From: Hyaloperonospora brassicae
Taxonomy: Eukaryota; Oomycota; Peronosporomycetes; Peronosporales; Peronosporaceae
DNA: 64,000 nucleotides
Assembly (NCBI GenBank): GCA_947650285.1
Contig: CANTFL010001407.1
Coordinates: 248,001-312,000, forward strand
Reading direction: 5' to 3'
Shown: positions 1 through 11,424 of the stretch, in pieces
Layout of the letters: every line of letters starts with the position of its first letter
Position numbering within the stretch: position 1 is the stretch's first letter
Notes under the pieces: model-generated
What the model was told of the DNA's origin: nothing
Seen by the model: the letters and a program-made list of their open reading frames with translations, nothing else
The model's database searches: none
Program-made: the position numbers and the translations under genes

Positions 1-2085
1 TCTGATTGCAGCTAGTAAAACCGAAACAGCTTAGTAATGCCCTTTGAAAATTCAGTAGAAGTGTATCAAAATGTTAAGAATGTTGCGATATTTAGCACAG
101 ATTACTTCGACAATTTTATTGTCCATAACCGGACTATGCATGCAAACTTCGACGTAAAATCCTACTTCATTCACGTCTAAACGGACTTTTAATTATTCTG
201 TAAGCATTTGTGTGTGCCAATCTTCAGGGTGTACATTCGAGGCAAGCAATTTTTTTATTAATTGGATGCATCCTGGTTAAACACGGCGTTATCGTTGATC
301 CGGAGATATCAAAGCGGTCACCAACTGGCATGTGCCAGTCGATGCCAGTGGACAATAAAGACCTTGAATGAGCGGCGTTCTCGTACAAATACTTAGACGA
401 ATACGCTGGAATGATAGTGAATAGCTCATTTTTGTTCAAGAAAAGCGAAAAGTTGTCGTGTAGTACTGCGTGTCCTAATTTATTCGGGGTATCAAGCAGA
501 GCGTAAATGTAAAGCCTTTTTTGGCATTTGTCGATCTGTGCAGACCATTTCGAGTGGTCTGTATCCCAGAAGTTTGAATTGATACGCGTTGATGCAGATT
601 TATACATTCAGTGAGAGGCGAGTCGTTTATTATCAGCCGCTCAGAATCAACATTTTGAGCGCAACCACAGCGTATGACAAGTAAAACCATTTTATATAGT
701 ATTGAATAGCCAATCTACGCATTGGATTCTTTAAATATAGACCGTCCATCGTCTGCATGGATTATGCGTCGTTACACACGACCGTAAACATTTCATAGCT
801 CTTGAAATGAATGGGGATGTGGCTGCAGTTCTTTGCGGAGTATGATTTATTCGCTTTATACAAGCCAAACCGGCTGAATGTCTTCCTCTTGGCTCGTGTC
901 CTGAGACATTAATCAAGAAGTGGCTGAGTCATATATCAGAATGATACGTCAACCTTGACTTTTTTGCCGACCAGCTGGGTCTTGTCGTCGAATAAGCTTC
1001 ACTTCTTGATAGTGGACTATACGCAAATAAATGACTTTTATATTTAATCGATAATAATATATAGCATCTCCGTCTGGTTCATATAATTTTGGAGTGTAAT
1101 TTTGCAGAAGCTAGGGGAAGTCGTGGACGTGGAAATACCTACCTCAAGATCTCTCTTGCATTATTAATATGCCAGTATCTCGACGTTACCAACTGCATTG
1201 GGTTTGGTAAGGTTTGTCTGTCTATATATTCTGAGCACCTTCAAATCATGCATCATGCAGTCTCTATCGGTTCTGGAAGAGTGCTACGTGTAGTTAAGGA
1301 TAAATTTGGGGTCCCGAAAGACGGGCTCAAGAAAACAAACATTCTTTGTTGCGGTGATCGTTAATAATATGGTGCATATAACTGCAGGATACAAAATAAA
1401 TGCAGCCGTGGACTGTCATCTTGTCATGGTAAACAAGGAATTTAGCATCCGCAGACCTTATCCCTTTGTCTTGCCTCCGGCGTAGCCCTCAATTTTAAAT
1501 ATTTTTAACAATTAATAAATCCTATGGTTAGAATAAGATAAACGATGCCTGTATAAGATTTTAAAGAAGCTAGAGGCCAATTATAATGTAAAAGTAGGGG
1601 TCTTTGCCAAGGCACGTGCAAACGAAATAAGTTTGACCGTTTTCTTACTAATTGTCAAACTTGTTTACAATAATTTGGTGCATGCATCAGGTTCGCATAC
1701 ACTGTTTCCTTAATGCCAATGGCTTGTGTCATTCTTGATCAATAATACTACTACTTTGCATGTTCAAGTTGGGTGGGAGGTACTCTAGTCAGACAACAAT
1801 CTGATAAATTCCCATCACGCATCGAGCTAATTCTTGATGCAAAAATACCGCCATCGACGCAATTGACATCGACGAAGAAGACGGACGTAGCAAAAGCTAA
1901 ATAGAATGGTGAACACACACGATGATGAAGATGTCGGTATATTGATCATCCTCAGTGACTATGTAAGGGAGGATATTGATACTCGCTGAGGAAGGAAAAA
2001 AAACAAAATTTCAGTTCGCACAAGGCTCACTAAACTGAATAAAGTCGATTTAGCAGAAACTATGCTGCTGGATCAGGAGTAGTGG
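1..2085 (+). mobile_element. Decayed Gypsy pol (RT, RNase H, integrase to linker), Gypsy-3 family
   Basis: No open frame survives, but the stretch aligns by eye, in order, with pol of the better-preserved copy at 34.3-42.3 kb. Around 103-150 it matches the reverse transcriptase catalytic block, reading YFDN where the intact copies read YFDD. Around 240-360 it matches the segment after the palm, including the conserved run encoding a PVPVD-like peptide. Around 600-830 it matches RNase H and the following YTDHASL segment, around 1100-1150 the integrase zinc-binding region, and around 1850-2085 the acidic Asp/Glu stretch and the start of the integrase C-terminal ORF. It is cut by the window start, so its 5' part and LTR are unseen. 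Many stops and indels make it clearly non-functional and the oldest Gypsy-3 relative here. Confidence 0.75.
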
Positions 2086-5049
2086 TCTGTTTCGTGCATA
2101 ATAAAGAATTGACGCGGTGAGAAGACCCGAAGAAAATGTAAATAAAATATAAGGTAATTTGATTCTTTTGAAAGAAATAAGAAATTCGTTCTATCTACAA
2201 CAAACTTACCCATGGACCTATTGAATAAATGTGCAGTAATATATTGCTGGCCCGACACATTATTCCGGTTGTGTATTGCGCCGACGAGGTAAAGATTTCA
2301 CAATAAAGTTTAAATTTGTAATTTTAAGCGATTTTACATACTACGAGAACTAATCCGTCCGTATAGTCAAAGCGAAACATATTCCAAGGGGTGAGATCGG
2401 TTTTGAGCTTAAGAAGCTTCATCTGATCATGCGTTTGCCGTCCAGGCGTAAAGCATAGTCGTGCAGCATAGAAACATCCACGCAACGGTAAGATCTTTGA
2501 ATGAGCTGGTATTAGTAACGAAGAAGAAAACGAATGTATCATTTGCTTGCAAATTGCTAATTATATAATCGGTCCTTCTATACATTTCGGTCAGAGAGGA
2601 AATATGGTCCTGATTGTGTTCTTTGTTTTGCCGCAGTTATAACATTTCTTTGTTTATTTTTCAGACGTCGGGGTTTCTTTTGTAACAATCTTACTTAGGT
2701 CTTTCCACCCATAGCACAGCATTTGGTGAGATCAGCGGTGGTCAAAGCCATGTTGTGGATGATAGGTATATCTAGCGTGTTATAGGGGAAGAAGAAATGA
2801 GAAATCTCATCCGATTGTGTGACAATGCGCCGTCTTTGAAAAACTCAGAGCTTCGCTTTCAAAAGATGATTAAAATTTAGGATATGCGAGCAGTATGACG
2901 AAATTTATTTTTGAGCTGAGAAGCCGCCAAAAATATAGGACAATTACGATTGTGCAGAGATTTAAACTCTCTATTTTGATTAAATCTCGTTACAGATGCG
3001 CGCTTCCCCATAACTCTCTTTTAGAAAGGTAGGCCTCCTCACGGGCGAGAGTAATCTTATTGTTAAACTCCAGCAATTCTGCCTATATAAGAAAGTATCA
3101 GAACTGCATCACTAAAAAACCGGTGCAGTTTGTACCGTACACTCGTTGGTATTTTTATTAGATTTGTTACGAGCGTTAACAGTTTTACTAAGTCAATTTT
3201 TCTACAAACATTTTTAACAGTGCTTTTAGAGAAAATACAAGCCGTTTTAAACGATCTACTGTTTCGGCAATGGTTGTCGTTGCTATATCGGTGTCTGAAA
3301 ATAGCTTTGATGTAAAAATTTTGCTTCATGTGATAGCCTTGCTTCAGACAAATGTCGTTAATCAAGTCTTGGTTAAATCAATGGAGGCCTTTTTTCCTCA
3401 AAGTAATTATTCTATTAAACTGCTGCATAAATTGTCGTGGAGGCTTCCATGGCATTTCAGGGAAAAGACGCACTTTATTGCCATCTCGCTTTTATTTCAT
3501 GGTTTTGTTATAAGATGATGTATGTTGAGCCTTGCAAAACTAACCGTGTAATATATCTGCAATCAAGATGCTCATAGATTCAGGTTTCATGACTTATATA
3601 CGAAATTGAGCTGCTTATCTCAGTAAGTGGTGAAACTTAGTCATTTTACGGGACGTTATCAACACATGTATGATTTATATGCACTTGTGACGAAAGCTTC
3701 GACCAGAGAAGGACCGGTGGATATTCAGCAAGACTTCAAGAAGTATTTAATGCTTCAAGTTATGATTATATATTTTTCACGACAAATGTATAAGCGCACG
3801 CCTTCCGTAAGTTATGTTTAACAATGCTGTACTTGTGTCCTCCGCATAGTTTGTAATGCCCACAACTTATTGTTGTATATAGCCAATACAGAAGCTAATG
3901 ATTTCGCGTCATCAAAAATATCGAGCCATCCGGTATTGTAATTGCACAGATTTTTTATTACATGCCACTAAACCCTCGAAGGCTTGGTTTTAATAAATTT
4001 AAATGTTTGAAAGACAAGCATTAAAACGATTATAAAAAAAACTTATTGAGTAGTATGACTCACTTAAGAGCCGAAAGTAATCAATATCTTACACTCTCCA
4101 TAGATAGGTGTTCTCAAAGCTATATTATTAATCATTCTATACATATGATTGCCGCAGCGTCATTTAAAAAGTTACATTATCGGTTATTCAAAACATTTTT
4201 AACTTATAATTATATAACACGTTGAAGGCGCTACAGACCTTTTATTTTAAATGTATCATGTCGGGTGATATAAGCTCGCTATATATCTAGCCTTAAAAAT
4301 AGAAAATATTAAATATTTTTTTATTTTAGATTCAGCTCAAGTTAAATTCTTATAGCACATTCAATATATGATCACGTCGCAGTAGCTTTAGATGAATATG
4401 TTGTATGATCATAAGTCCAAAATCTTTTACGCGCATATGTTATTTTTTTAAAGAATATTAGAATTGGCCGCCCTAGTGGTTTCATTTCGACATTTCCGTA
4501 GTTATCAAAGTCTTTTCATACGTCGTGCAATACAATTTATAACATACCTTTGATGCTGGCTAACCAAAGTATCAAACGAATGTAATTAGCCTTTTCGATT
4601 TGTAAAATCGGAGATTTAGCACCCGGCGTTGTATGAGTGTAAGCTATAAATTAAGACCTAAGACACACCAATAAGAGCTATATGTTTATTCGGTCTCAAT
4701 AGTACTGGTATGTTTCCTTTGTACCTTTTTTGCTTTGTTGCTTATACCATGTAAAATTTGTGTTTTTATGCCTATCGCTTTGATAAAGATGTAGTAATTC
4801 CATACGATACACTTTATTAAAGTATGTACCGTACCATGGAAAAAGTATAATGGATTTGGTATATTTCTGATACAGTCAAATGTGTGTGCTATCCACCATA
4901 TATTTCATAACACATTTGATCGGTGGTGCACGTAAGCAGAACGTGTTATCGTTATTATATAAATTTTAGCTGAACAAATACGACAAGCATTCAATAACAT
5001 ATACGCAAACCCGGGACAGCCATCATATTTAATAACATACATATATTGT
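2086..5049. other. AT-rich stretch without recognisable gene
   Basis: The base composition is clearly AT-rich and only short spurious frames occur (about 60-100 codons, with no domain, leader or codon bias I recognise). Part of it may be the unrecognisably decayed 3' end of the element on its left, but I could not align it. No tRNA, satellite or terminal inverted repeat was seen. Confidence 0.5.
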
Positions 5050-5557
5050 TGTTGAAATCATCATGGTAATGTTCATCCTTTTACGTGTAGTAAATTTCGA
5101 CTACACGTTTCTTCACATTGACCGATGCGCCTGTCGCTCAGCGCACCGTCATTTTCGTTGGATGGATCTCCCGCTCCACGAAGTTGAAACTTCCTGCCTC
5201 CAGCGACTGGCGACGAACAAAATTATTCCAAGCCCCACAGTCAACTAGGGCGCTAAGTGACAAATCCTTTGTCACTTCCAATATCAAGGTAATGAACGAC
5301 ATCCATCACCAAGTGAAGAGACACACAGGGACTGCATGTCGGGAGCAACCTTCGTCAAGAGATTTGCTATTTCTCTTGTGTTGCTTGATCAGAAGGGCGC
5401 TCCTCCCCTACTGACCCCGACCATTTTTTGATGGTCCATCTCGCTGTTGCGGCTTTTCAACAGCATCGGACCCTCGCCCCCCAGTTCTTCTTTCTGGTGG
5501 AAGATTACTGCGCTCAGCACCGCGAGGTCCTGAGCGGGGGATACTACATTCATATAC

Positions 5558-6523
5558 TTAGTGTCCCAGTTTATGACAGCGATGGCATCTCACCGATTGC
5601 TTCTCATTCGCAGGGCGAGGTTTCTCGCCCTCGACATTACAGAGATCCATTGGCTCTGGACCTCCGACCGCTGATAGTCTCTGCGGACGAAAAGAGGTCA
5701 GCGTAGTGTGTGCCTGTCTCACAATAATGTCTTCCTGCTCCACAGCGAAGATTGCTTCGGAGAGCGTCTTTGGCTCTCCGCGGAACAGGTGGTCCCTGAC
5801 GTGACCACCGGACAGCCCTTGAATGAATATTGTGATAAACACAAATTCAGTCACAGGGTTCACTAATATGCAGCTTGCAAGGTAGCGTACATGCTGAGCG
5901 TAAGCGTGAACCTTACGCTTACCCTGTTTGATTCCGAGGGGTTCAGATAGTGTCCTGAACTCTTCCCTGGGATGCTCAAACGTCTCGCTGGGCAGGGTCT
6001 TGAAGATGATCAACGACCCAAACACGTTTGGGTCGTGCACCTTGAGTATCAGGACCTTTTTCCTGGAGTCCCCTGCCAATTAGGACTGAGCGAATGCAAC
6101 TTGCATTCGCTCATCGTCGATGCTACGGGCCTCGATGGCATCGTCGACTTCGACGAACCATTTTAACAGGATGTCGTCCTCGGCTCCGTGATACTTGGAG
6201 ATCTCTAGCTTTAGAGACCCAGTTCGAAACTCCCGTGTCGACTGCGCGGACTAAGACTGTCTCAGTTCTTCGTTCCGCTGGTGATATTGTTGTTGCAACA
6301 AGGTCACCTGCGCTCGTGACTCATCAAGTTCTCGTTGCAAGAACTTGCTAATGACGGGATGCTACTGGTCTCTATCCTTTGTGGATAGCATGGCCCAGAT
6401 AGCTTCTTCGCCAACGGTCGAACTCATTCGTTCAATGGCACTCCGTTCGATATCGCTCAAATGGAAGCAGCCTTCACGGGCTCCGTGAAATCTATCGCCT
6501 TCGACTTCGTCCAACATGTTCAT
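5558..6523 (-). pseudogene. Gypsy-3 gag remnant with truncated zinc knuckle
   Basis: Gag would form the particle and bind element RNA. The probable start is the ATG at 6523, matching the start used by the two longer copies about 45 bp inside their LTR. The frame is broken before 6079. From 6079 to 5558 a 173-codon frame stays open and aligns with the capsid-like region of the other copies, including the FKTLPSETFEHP-type and AVEQEDI segments. It ends at a nucleocapsid-type zinc knuckle that reads CHRCHKLGH and then hits a stop before the final Cys. Sequence beyond the stop continues to align down to the protease. Confidence 0.8.
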
Positions 6524-6573
6524 GTTGGACGATGCAAGTGTGGTCTATGGATGGACTACAAAGTGCTACCAGG

Positions 6574-7013
6574 TGTAACGGGGCTCCGACAACTACATAC
6601 TGGTCACCAGTACGGAGTTTACTGTCACTGACTGTAGTGATAGTCAGTGCCTAGTTAGGTGTAGAACTACACAGAGGAAGGTAGAACGACTAAGGTGAAA
6701 GACTTCAGTCGTAGAAAAGTAAAACTGTTATTGATATAGTTAAGTCCAACATCTCTTGTATCTCGGTTTGCCCTGACTTAATTATACTAGTGTAACTAAA
6801 TGTATGGCGACGTCTACTCACCACCCGTTGCGCGCGTCTAGCAGCGATTGGTGGGTTAATATCATCGCGATATGAACCAATGAGTAGACCCTTCGGTCAT
6901 CTTCAACAATATCATCATGCTCTGTGATATTGCTGAAAAGATATTCATCGTAATATTCTTTATTGTCAAATTGTTCTTAATAACGATATCATGTAACGGG
7001 CTATCTCGTTACA
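6574..7013 (-). repeat. 5' LTR of the truncated Gypsy-3 fragment
   Basis: Starts TGTAACGGGG on the plus strand and ends CTCGTTACA, giving the terminal inverted repeat TGTAACG/CGTTACA shared by all Gypsy-3 LTRs here. The core with GCGATTGGTGGGTT and the GCGCGCGTCT run is recognisable in every copy. The inner edge is followed, on the minus strand, by CC and a TGGTAGCACTTTGTA primer-binding site. Confidence 0.9.
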
Positions 7014-8055
7014 TCAAGAACGTTACACGTGTGTCTCTTGGCTACAGCAGCCTCGTCAGATACACCGAGAGCGTCACTTTACGTGACGCGCCCCGTACAT
7101 TCGCCGGACTCGTTTGAGCACCGCCTTTGCCATCCGGGCTTTGGAACTTTACAGACATCTTGCAACCTTAAACAGATAAATAGACTGGTCTGCATCTCAA
7201 AAGATAGTTAGACATTGGTAGTCTTTTAGGTAATAATGTTTACGGCGTCCCTCGGTAACAGGGCTTTGTGCGAGATACAAAAGGCTCAAACTGCCCACTG
7301 TGTACGTCCAGTGAGTGGCGGCGGCCGGGCGGCAGATGTGGATGCGGTTCCGATGTCTGTTCTATGACCCGCCCAGTGTGGTGGTCAGGCAACATCTGGC
7401 GTAAGCCGGCGACATAGAAGCACTTGTCAGGTTGGTCGTGGTCTAAATGGTAGTCAAGGGTTCGTTCGACCTGAAGTCGGTACCTACAGGGTAGTCATGA
7501 CTGAGAATCACCAGCTCTCGTTTGCACAAGACATTGTCAACGCGACAGCAAACAAATGTTGTGTCATCCACCAGCTGCGACCGCTATCAAAATGTCGGCG
7601 CTCATTGCTTGAGTGGTAGTCACGCATGAGCTGACACCATCTTGTTATTTTGTTTTCCTGTCGGAGCCCACGTCAGAGAACGTTCGATTGGAGTGTCGCT
7701 GGTCGATTTGCAGTGAAGCTGGTTCAGTAAATACCCTTGTAGCTAATACGATTGGGTGACTAAAACAATATGAGGTCGTAAGGGATATTAGGTAGGAGAG
7801 GTAGGTGGTCACGTGGTCTCCTTCTCTTGCCCAATTACGGCCGGCAACCTTTACTAACTACAAGAGGTATTTGCGAATAGAAGATTAGCCAAAGGGATCT
7901 ACTACAATACCAGAGCGTGAGAGGCATCGGCAGCTGCGTGTCCCGTTTCGTCGTCTGCTTCTCGCTGGCTCTGGATCTGGACGACGCAAATCAGATGTAA
8001 GGTGGCCCAATGGGGATAGAAGCGCTATAGGTCGTGGTCGAGGGTCGAAGTAGCG
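7014..8055. other. Intergenic, nothing identified
   Basis: No coding frame with a recognisable product. The 7740-7960 part has the look of a decayed retroelement end, but I see no paired copy in the window and cannot classify it. Confidence 0.4.
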
Positions 8056-8071
8056 GCTCATTGGTCATTCC
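8056..8071 (+). promoter_or_regulatory. Oomycete initiator (Inr) element of the effector gene
   Basis: GCTCATTGGTCATTCC fits the oomycete core-promoter pattern (GCTCATTYY followed by a T/Y-rich motif). It contains two TCATT cores, the second being a perfect TCATTCC. It lies 48-63 bases upstream of the ATG at 8119, which fits the short 5' leaders usual for oomycete genes. This independently supports the start chosen for the downstream gene. Confidence 0.65.
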
Positions 8072-8118
8072 TCAATCTGCTTCCGAGCCGACAAGTCCCA
8101 AGTACCCAATTGACGGCC

Positions 8119-8472
8119 ATGCGCTTCATCTTCGCCGCCGCGTTCGCTGTAGCGTTTGTACTCGTTTCGACTTCATCGACTGCTTCTTCCGTCGCCGAAC
8201 CATCCGGCGCGTCGCAGATTGTTCCACTTGCTCATGATTTTAGCGGGCGTGGAGAAGGCCGTCATCATCTGCGACCGGACAGGATGTCCACTGGAATCAT
8301 CAATGCTGGCGAGGAAGAGAGGAAAACCCGGGGCCCTCTTGTGGAGGAGTTGAAGCATATTTTCCTATTGGCATATGTGCCTTACAAATGGGTTGAACAC
8401 ATGTTAGCTAGGCTCAAGGAGAAAATTGGGCTCATCTTTGGTGCGTCGAAGAACAAGGTCAAGAGTACTTAA
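8119..8472 (+). CDS. Secreted RXLR-like/EER effector candidate, 117 aa
   Basis: A complete single-exon frame starting at the ATG at 8119 and ending TAA at 8470-8472. Residues 1 to about 23 form a classic signal peptide: Arg2, a hydrophobic Ala/Phe/Val core at 3-16, then small Ser/Thr/Ala residues before a likely cleavage near 22-26. Residues 48-52 read RHHLR, a degenerate RXLR, in the usual place after the signal peptide. Residues 65-68 read EEER, a good EER motif. The C-terminal half (73-107) is predicted helical and amphipathic, with Trp91 and Tyr86/Tyr89, possibly a remnant of a WY-type fold but too short to be certain. RXLR-EER proteins are exported by oomycete pathogens into plant cells. 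The particular target here is unknown. The gene sits alone between retrotransposons, as effector genes often do, and has its own initiator. Expression is not shown. Confidence 0.75.
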   Translation: MRFIFAAAFAVAFVLVSTSSTASSVAEPSGASQIVPLAHDFSGRGEGRHHLRPDRMSTGIINAGEEERKTRGPLVEELKHIFLLAYVPYKWVEHMLARLKEKIGLIFGASKNKVKST

Positions 8473-10895
8473 GGGATGATGGGTACCTCTGTGGACACGA
8501 CCACAAGAGATGTGAATTAATGACAATACTGCGGTGTTGAATTCATGTACGTGAACTTTCATTCTTGTCGATGTTGCACATGCGCTGAGCACGCTCAGTT
8601 TCGTAGGAAAGTGGTTTGCACTTCGTGAATCAATCGATCTTTTGCCTTTCATTGGTTTGTTGTGCTCGTGTTCCATGTCGTCTAGTCTATGATAGAAATG
8701 ATGTGATCTGTCGTGTCGTCCGCAGTGCTGGGCGGAAAGGCCCGACTCGTAGACGCTGACCCCTGATGAAGCAGATACAGCCACACGAAGGTATCGTCAT
8801 AGCAGCAGCGTATCGTACATCAAACGATTGCTTCTACGCATATATGTATCTCTGGAAGAGAAGCTAGTTGCGCCTGCACGCTGTCAGCGTACACCTCAAA
8901 CTTGTCTGGCAGTGACTAGAAAGTCAAGATCGACGACTACCGCAGCTCGTCGCAATTGACAGCATGACAAATAGAATCGCATCCACTCGATCGCAACGGT
9001 CAGGTAAACGCGCACGCTCTGCGTCACAAGAAGCTTCTGGCGCTCGTAGTCCTCCACGCTTACCTTCAAGCCCGATACTTTGCTGTAGACTACTCGTCAG
9101 ACCAGTCTCAACATGAGTCGAGCGACGTCGTGAGTCTCACTCATGGCATGATCACGTGAGTGTCTCGCCACAGACGTTACCACACTATTTAAAACATCAC
9201 AGCCACGTGACCTCGAACGTGCTTTCATCGAGCTCGTCTTGTCACACATTCTTTCATGGCATTCAGTCCACGCGACTGGATGCGGCTCGACGAGTGCAGC
9301 GCCACGTTGGTCGCGCATAGACTTACGCAGACGAAGTTCGTCATGTATCGAGCAACGTCGGCCCAGTCTCCATTGGGTTGTGACAGAGATTTCTCGCCAC
9401 TGAACTGCAAACGTTGTGAGCTCGTCAACTTTGCACCGTGCAGCGTTTGATTAGGTGCTCAACAATGTAGTCGTTGTATCGGATTCGGGTACTTTGCCCG
9501 GCGTGAGCACTATCTGCATTTCCTGACCTCTGACCGAGACGCTTGTCGCTGAAAGGAGCGTGATTGTTTGGACAACGGCGTGTCCATCAGTGGTGGAACG
9601 TGGTGAAAGGGCCAAGCGCAGCACCCCGTAATGTGATGTTATAATGAACCTCTTACGTCGTATTGTCCGTATTACGCAACCACTTTAGGCAGCTGCAGTT
9701 TCCACGTTATCTACTCCTGCCGAAACTGGACAAAGTGATTCGTTTGGAGAAGCCATCATGTGGCGGTCAAATCTAACAAAGATGCTTACGCTTCTTGGCA
9801 AACTCCTGTCCTTTTGTCACATGACAGTAAGCCCTCGACGCAGCGTATTTACAACCACGTGACAATAGGACAGAGATTGTCAAGGATCGTGAGCATCTTT
9901 GCAGCTCTGACCGCCCTATGATGGCTACCGCTAGACAGCACGATCGGACACTAGTTCGAAACAAGCACAGCGTTTTAGCCTCGTCAATCACTGGGCCACA
10001 CTTTCACTGACCAAGTAGCCCCTCGTGATTTCCTGGCGGTGGCTGTTCTTCGCATGCGTGTATGGCTGTTCTGTTTTCGCGACTTGCGAGGCTCAACTGG
10101 TCTTTACCACGGTCTAAGCGCAGTCCATTGTCATACGAGCAAAGCAATGGGCTCGACCACTGGTCGGTGGAGCTCTCAACGGCGACAGCGTCTATTCTTG
10201 CGTGGGGTAGACACCGTCGCGTGTCATCGCATTGTCTCTTCAGTTCGATCCCAGCACGAGTTCAGCATTCTTCACGACAGCTGTCAATGGAACAACAAAT
10301 TTTTGTCATCCTCATGAACACGACCGCTAGAAAACAAAGACCGTCATAACATCACTATCTCGTCACGCGTCTACAACATGCAACGTCACCACGTATAATG
10401 TATTGCACGCTTCAAGCTGCAGTTCTTTGGCGCGACTGATTCGTGTTTCATCCACACAGGTCCAAACATGCTGACAAGTGAACCAGCAGCCAAACATATC
10501 AACGGATTATATTGCATCTCTAAGCATCATCAACGCCTACATCTGCCTTTTCGTTCCATTCAACACGCATAGTCTGCGTCGACCAACAACATCAGCCAGA
10601 CAGCTGTTGACAAGGTGGAACTGAGACGAACACAAACTCTAACAACGACTTGAAAATGAGAATGAATGTGTATGAGGTCGCTAAAGCATTACAGGACGTT
10701 CACACTTAAGAGCGTCGATCTAGATCCGTTCGACGATATGGCATCCGACGTGACTGCAGCTATCGATTTGCAGTCTACGTAGTAAACAGACGGTCTCGCG
10801 TAATGTATCACGCTAGGCGGACATGCAAGGCTCACATTCGAAGTCGCAAGAGAATGAGCACTTTACGGTAAGGACAAGATATTGGAACGTAATGT
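8473..10895. other. Non-coding stretch, unclassified
   Basis: More GC-balanced than 2-5 kb but without credible genes. The longest frames are about 70-125 codons and lack domains. CACGTGA-type motifs recur (near 9150, 9203 and 9855) but do not form an array. It may be unrecognised decayed repeat. The right edge is the target site of Gypsy-1. Confidence 0.4.
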
Positions 10896-11405
10896 TGTAA
10901 CGGGGTTACACGTCGACTGGCAGTCGACAATAGGTGTGATGCACACAAGGGATGGGGTCTCATTTAAACTGATATTAGAACACAGTATCAATTGTCGAAG
11001 ACTGATGTCTGTCAACCATTGATTACGGAATCATTTGAGAGGTTTATTTTGGACATTGGTTACTAGGTTCAGTACGTCGTTGTACAGTGTTCTTTTAGGT
11101 TAACTGAAACTAAGTTCAGTTCCCATTTTGATCACTTAAGACACGTGCCTCACGAGGCGTCTTGTGATCGTTTGAGGAGGTAGTAACGCCTTGTTTAGGG
11201 CAGCTACCCCTCGTAAATTCTGTGCGCTGATTCCCTGAATCGTTTGGTCCCCCTGGAACAGATACCGTAAGCTCTCTGAGCTTGTTGACTCTTTATGTCG
11301 GGTTCCTTGAACCAAAGTTGCTCGTACAGCGTTAAGTTCCCTCTGACTTAGAAGCTGTATAGCTCAGCTACACTTCGAAGCACTTGTAATTAAATTTTGT
11401 TTGAG
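10896..11405 (+). repeat. Gypsy-1 5' LTR
   Basis: Begins TGTAACGGGGTTACACG. It aligns with 33552-34066 over several blocks: the GACACGTGC run, the TTTGGTYCCCTGKAACAG run, the TTGTNGACTCTTTNNGTCGGGTTC run and the AGAGCTGTRTAGCTC run. The inner end is diffuse and set near 11405 by length and by the gag ATG at 11425. Confidence 0.75.
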
Positions 11406-11424
11406 GCTTTACGACCAATCCTCT

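Larger units (their letters stand above)
5050..7013 (-). mobile_element. Truncated Gypsy-3 element: 5' LTR, gag and start of protease
   Basis: Read on the minus strand, this is an LTR (7013-6574), a primer-binding site, gag (from about 6523) and the first part of the aspartic protease, ending near 5050 where homology with the intact copies stops. The rest of pol and the 3' LTR are absent, so it is a 5' fragment. The protease remnant near 5195-5260 keeps the canonical Asp in a DCGA-type active site, unlike the two long copies in this window, which read ECEA. It therefore serves as an outgroup for those copies. Confidence 0.85.

Noticed and set aside
8110..8118. Alternative effector start three codons upstream
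   Set aside because: The upstream codon at 8110 is TTG, not ATG. The ATG at 8119 gives a proper signal peptide and a normal distance from the initiator.
10230..10260. tRNA-like B box (CAGTTCGATCCC)
   Set aside because: No A box, acceptor stem or cloverleaf could be built around it.
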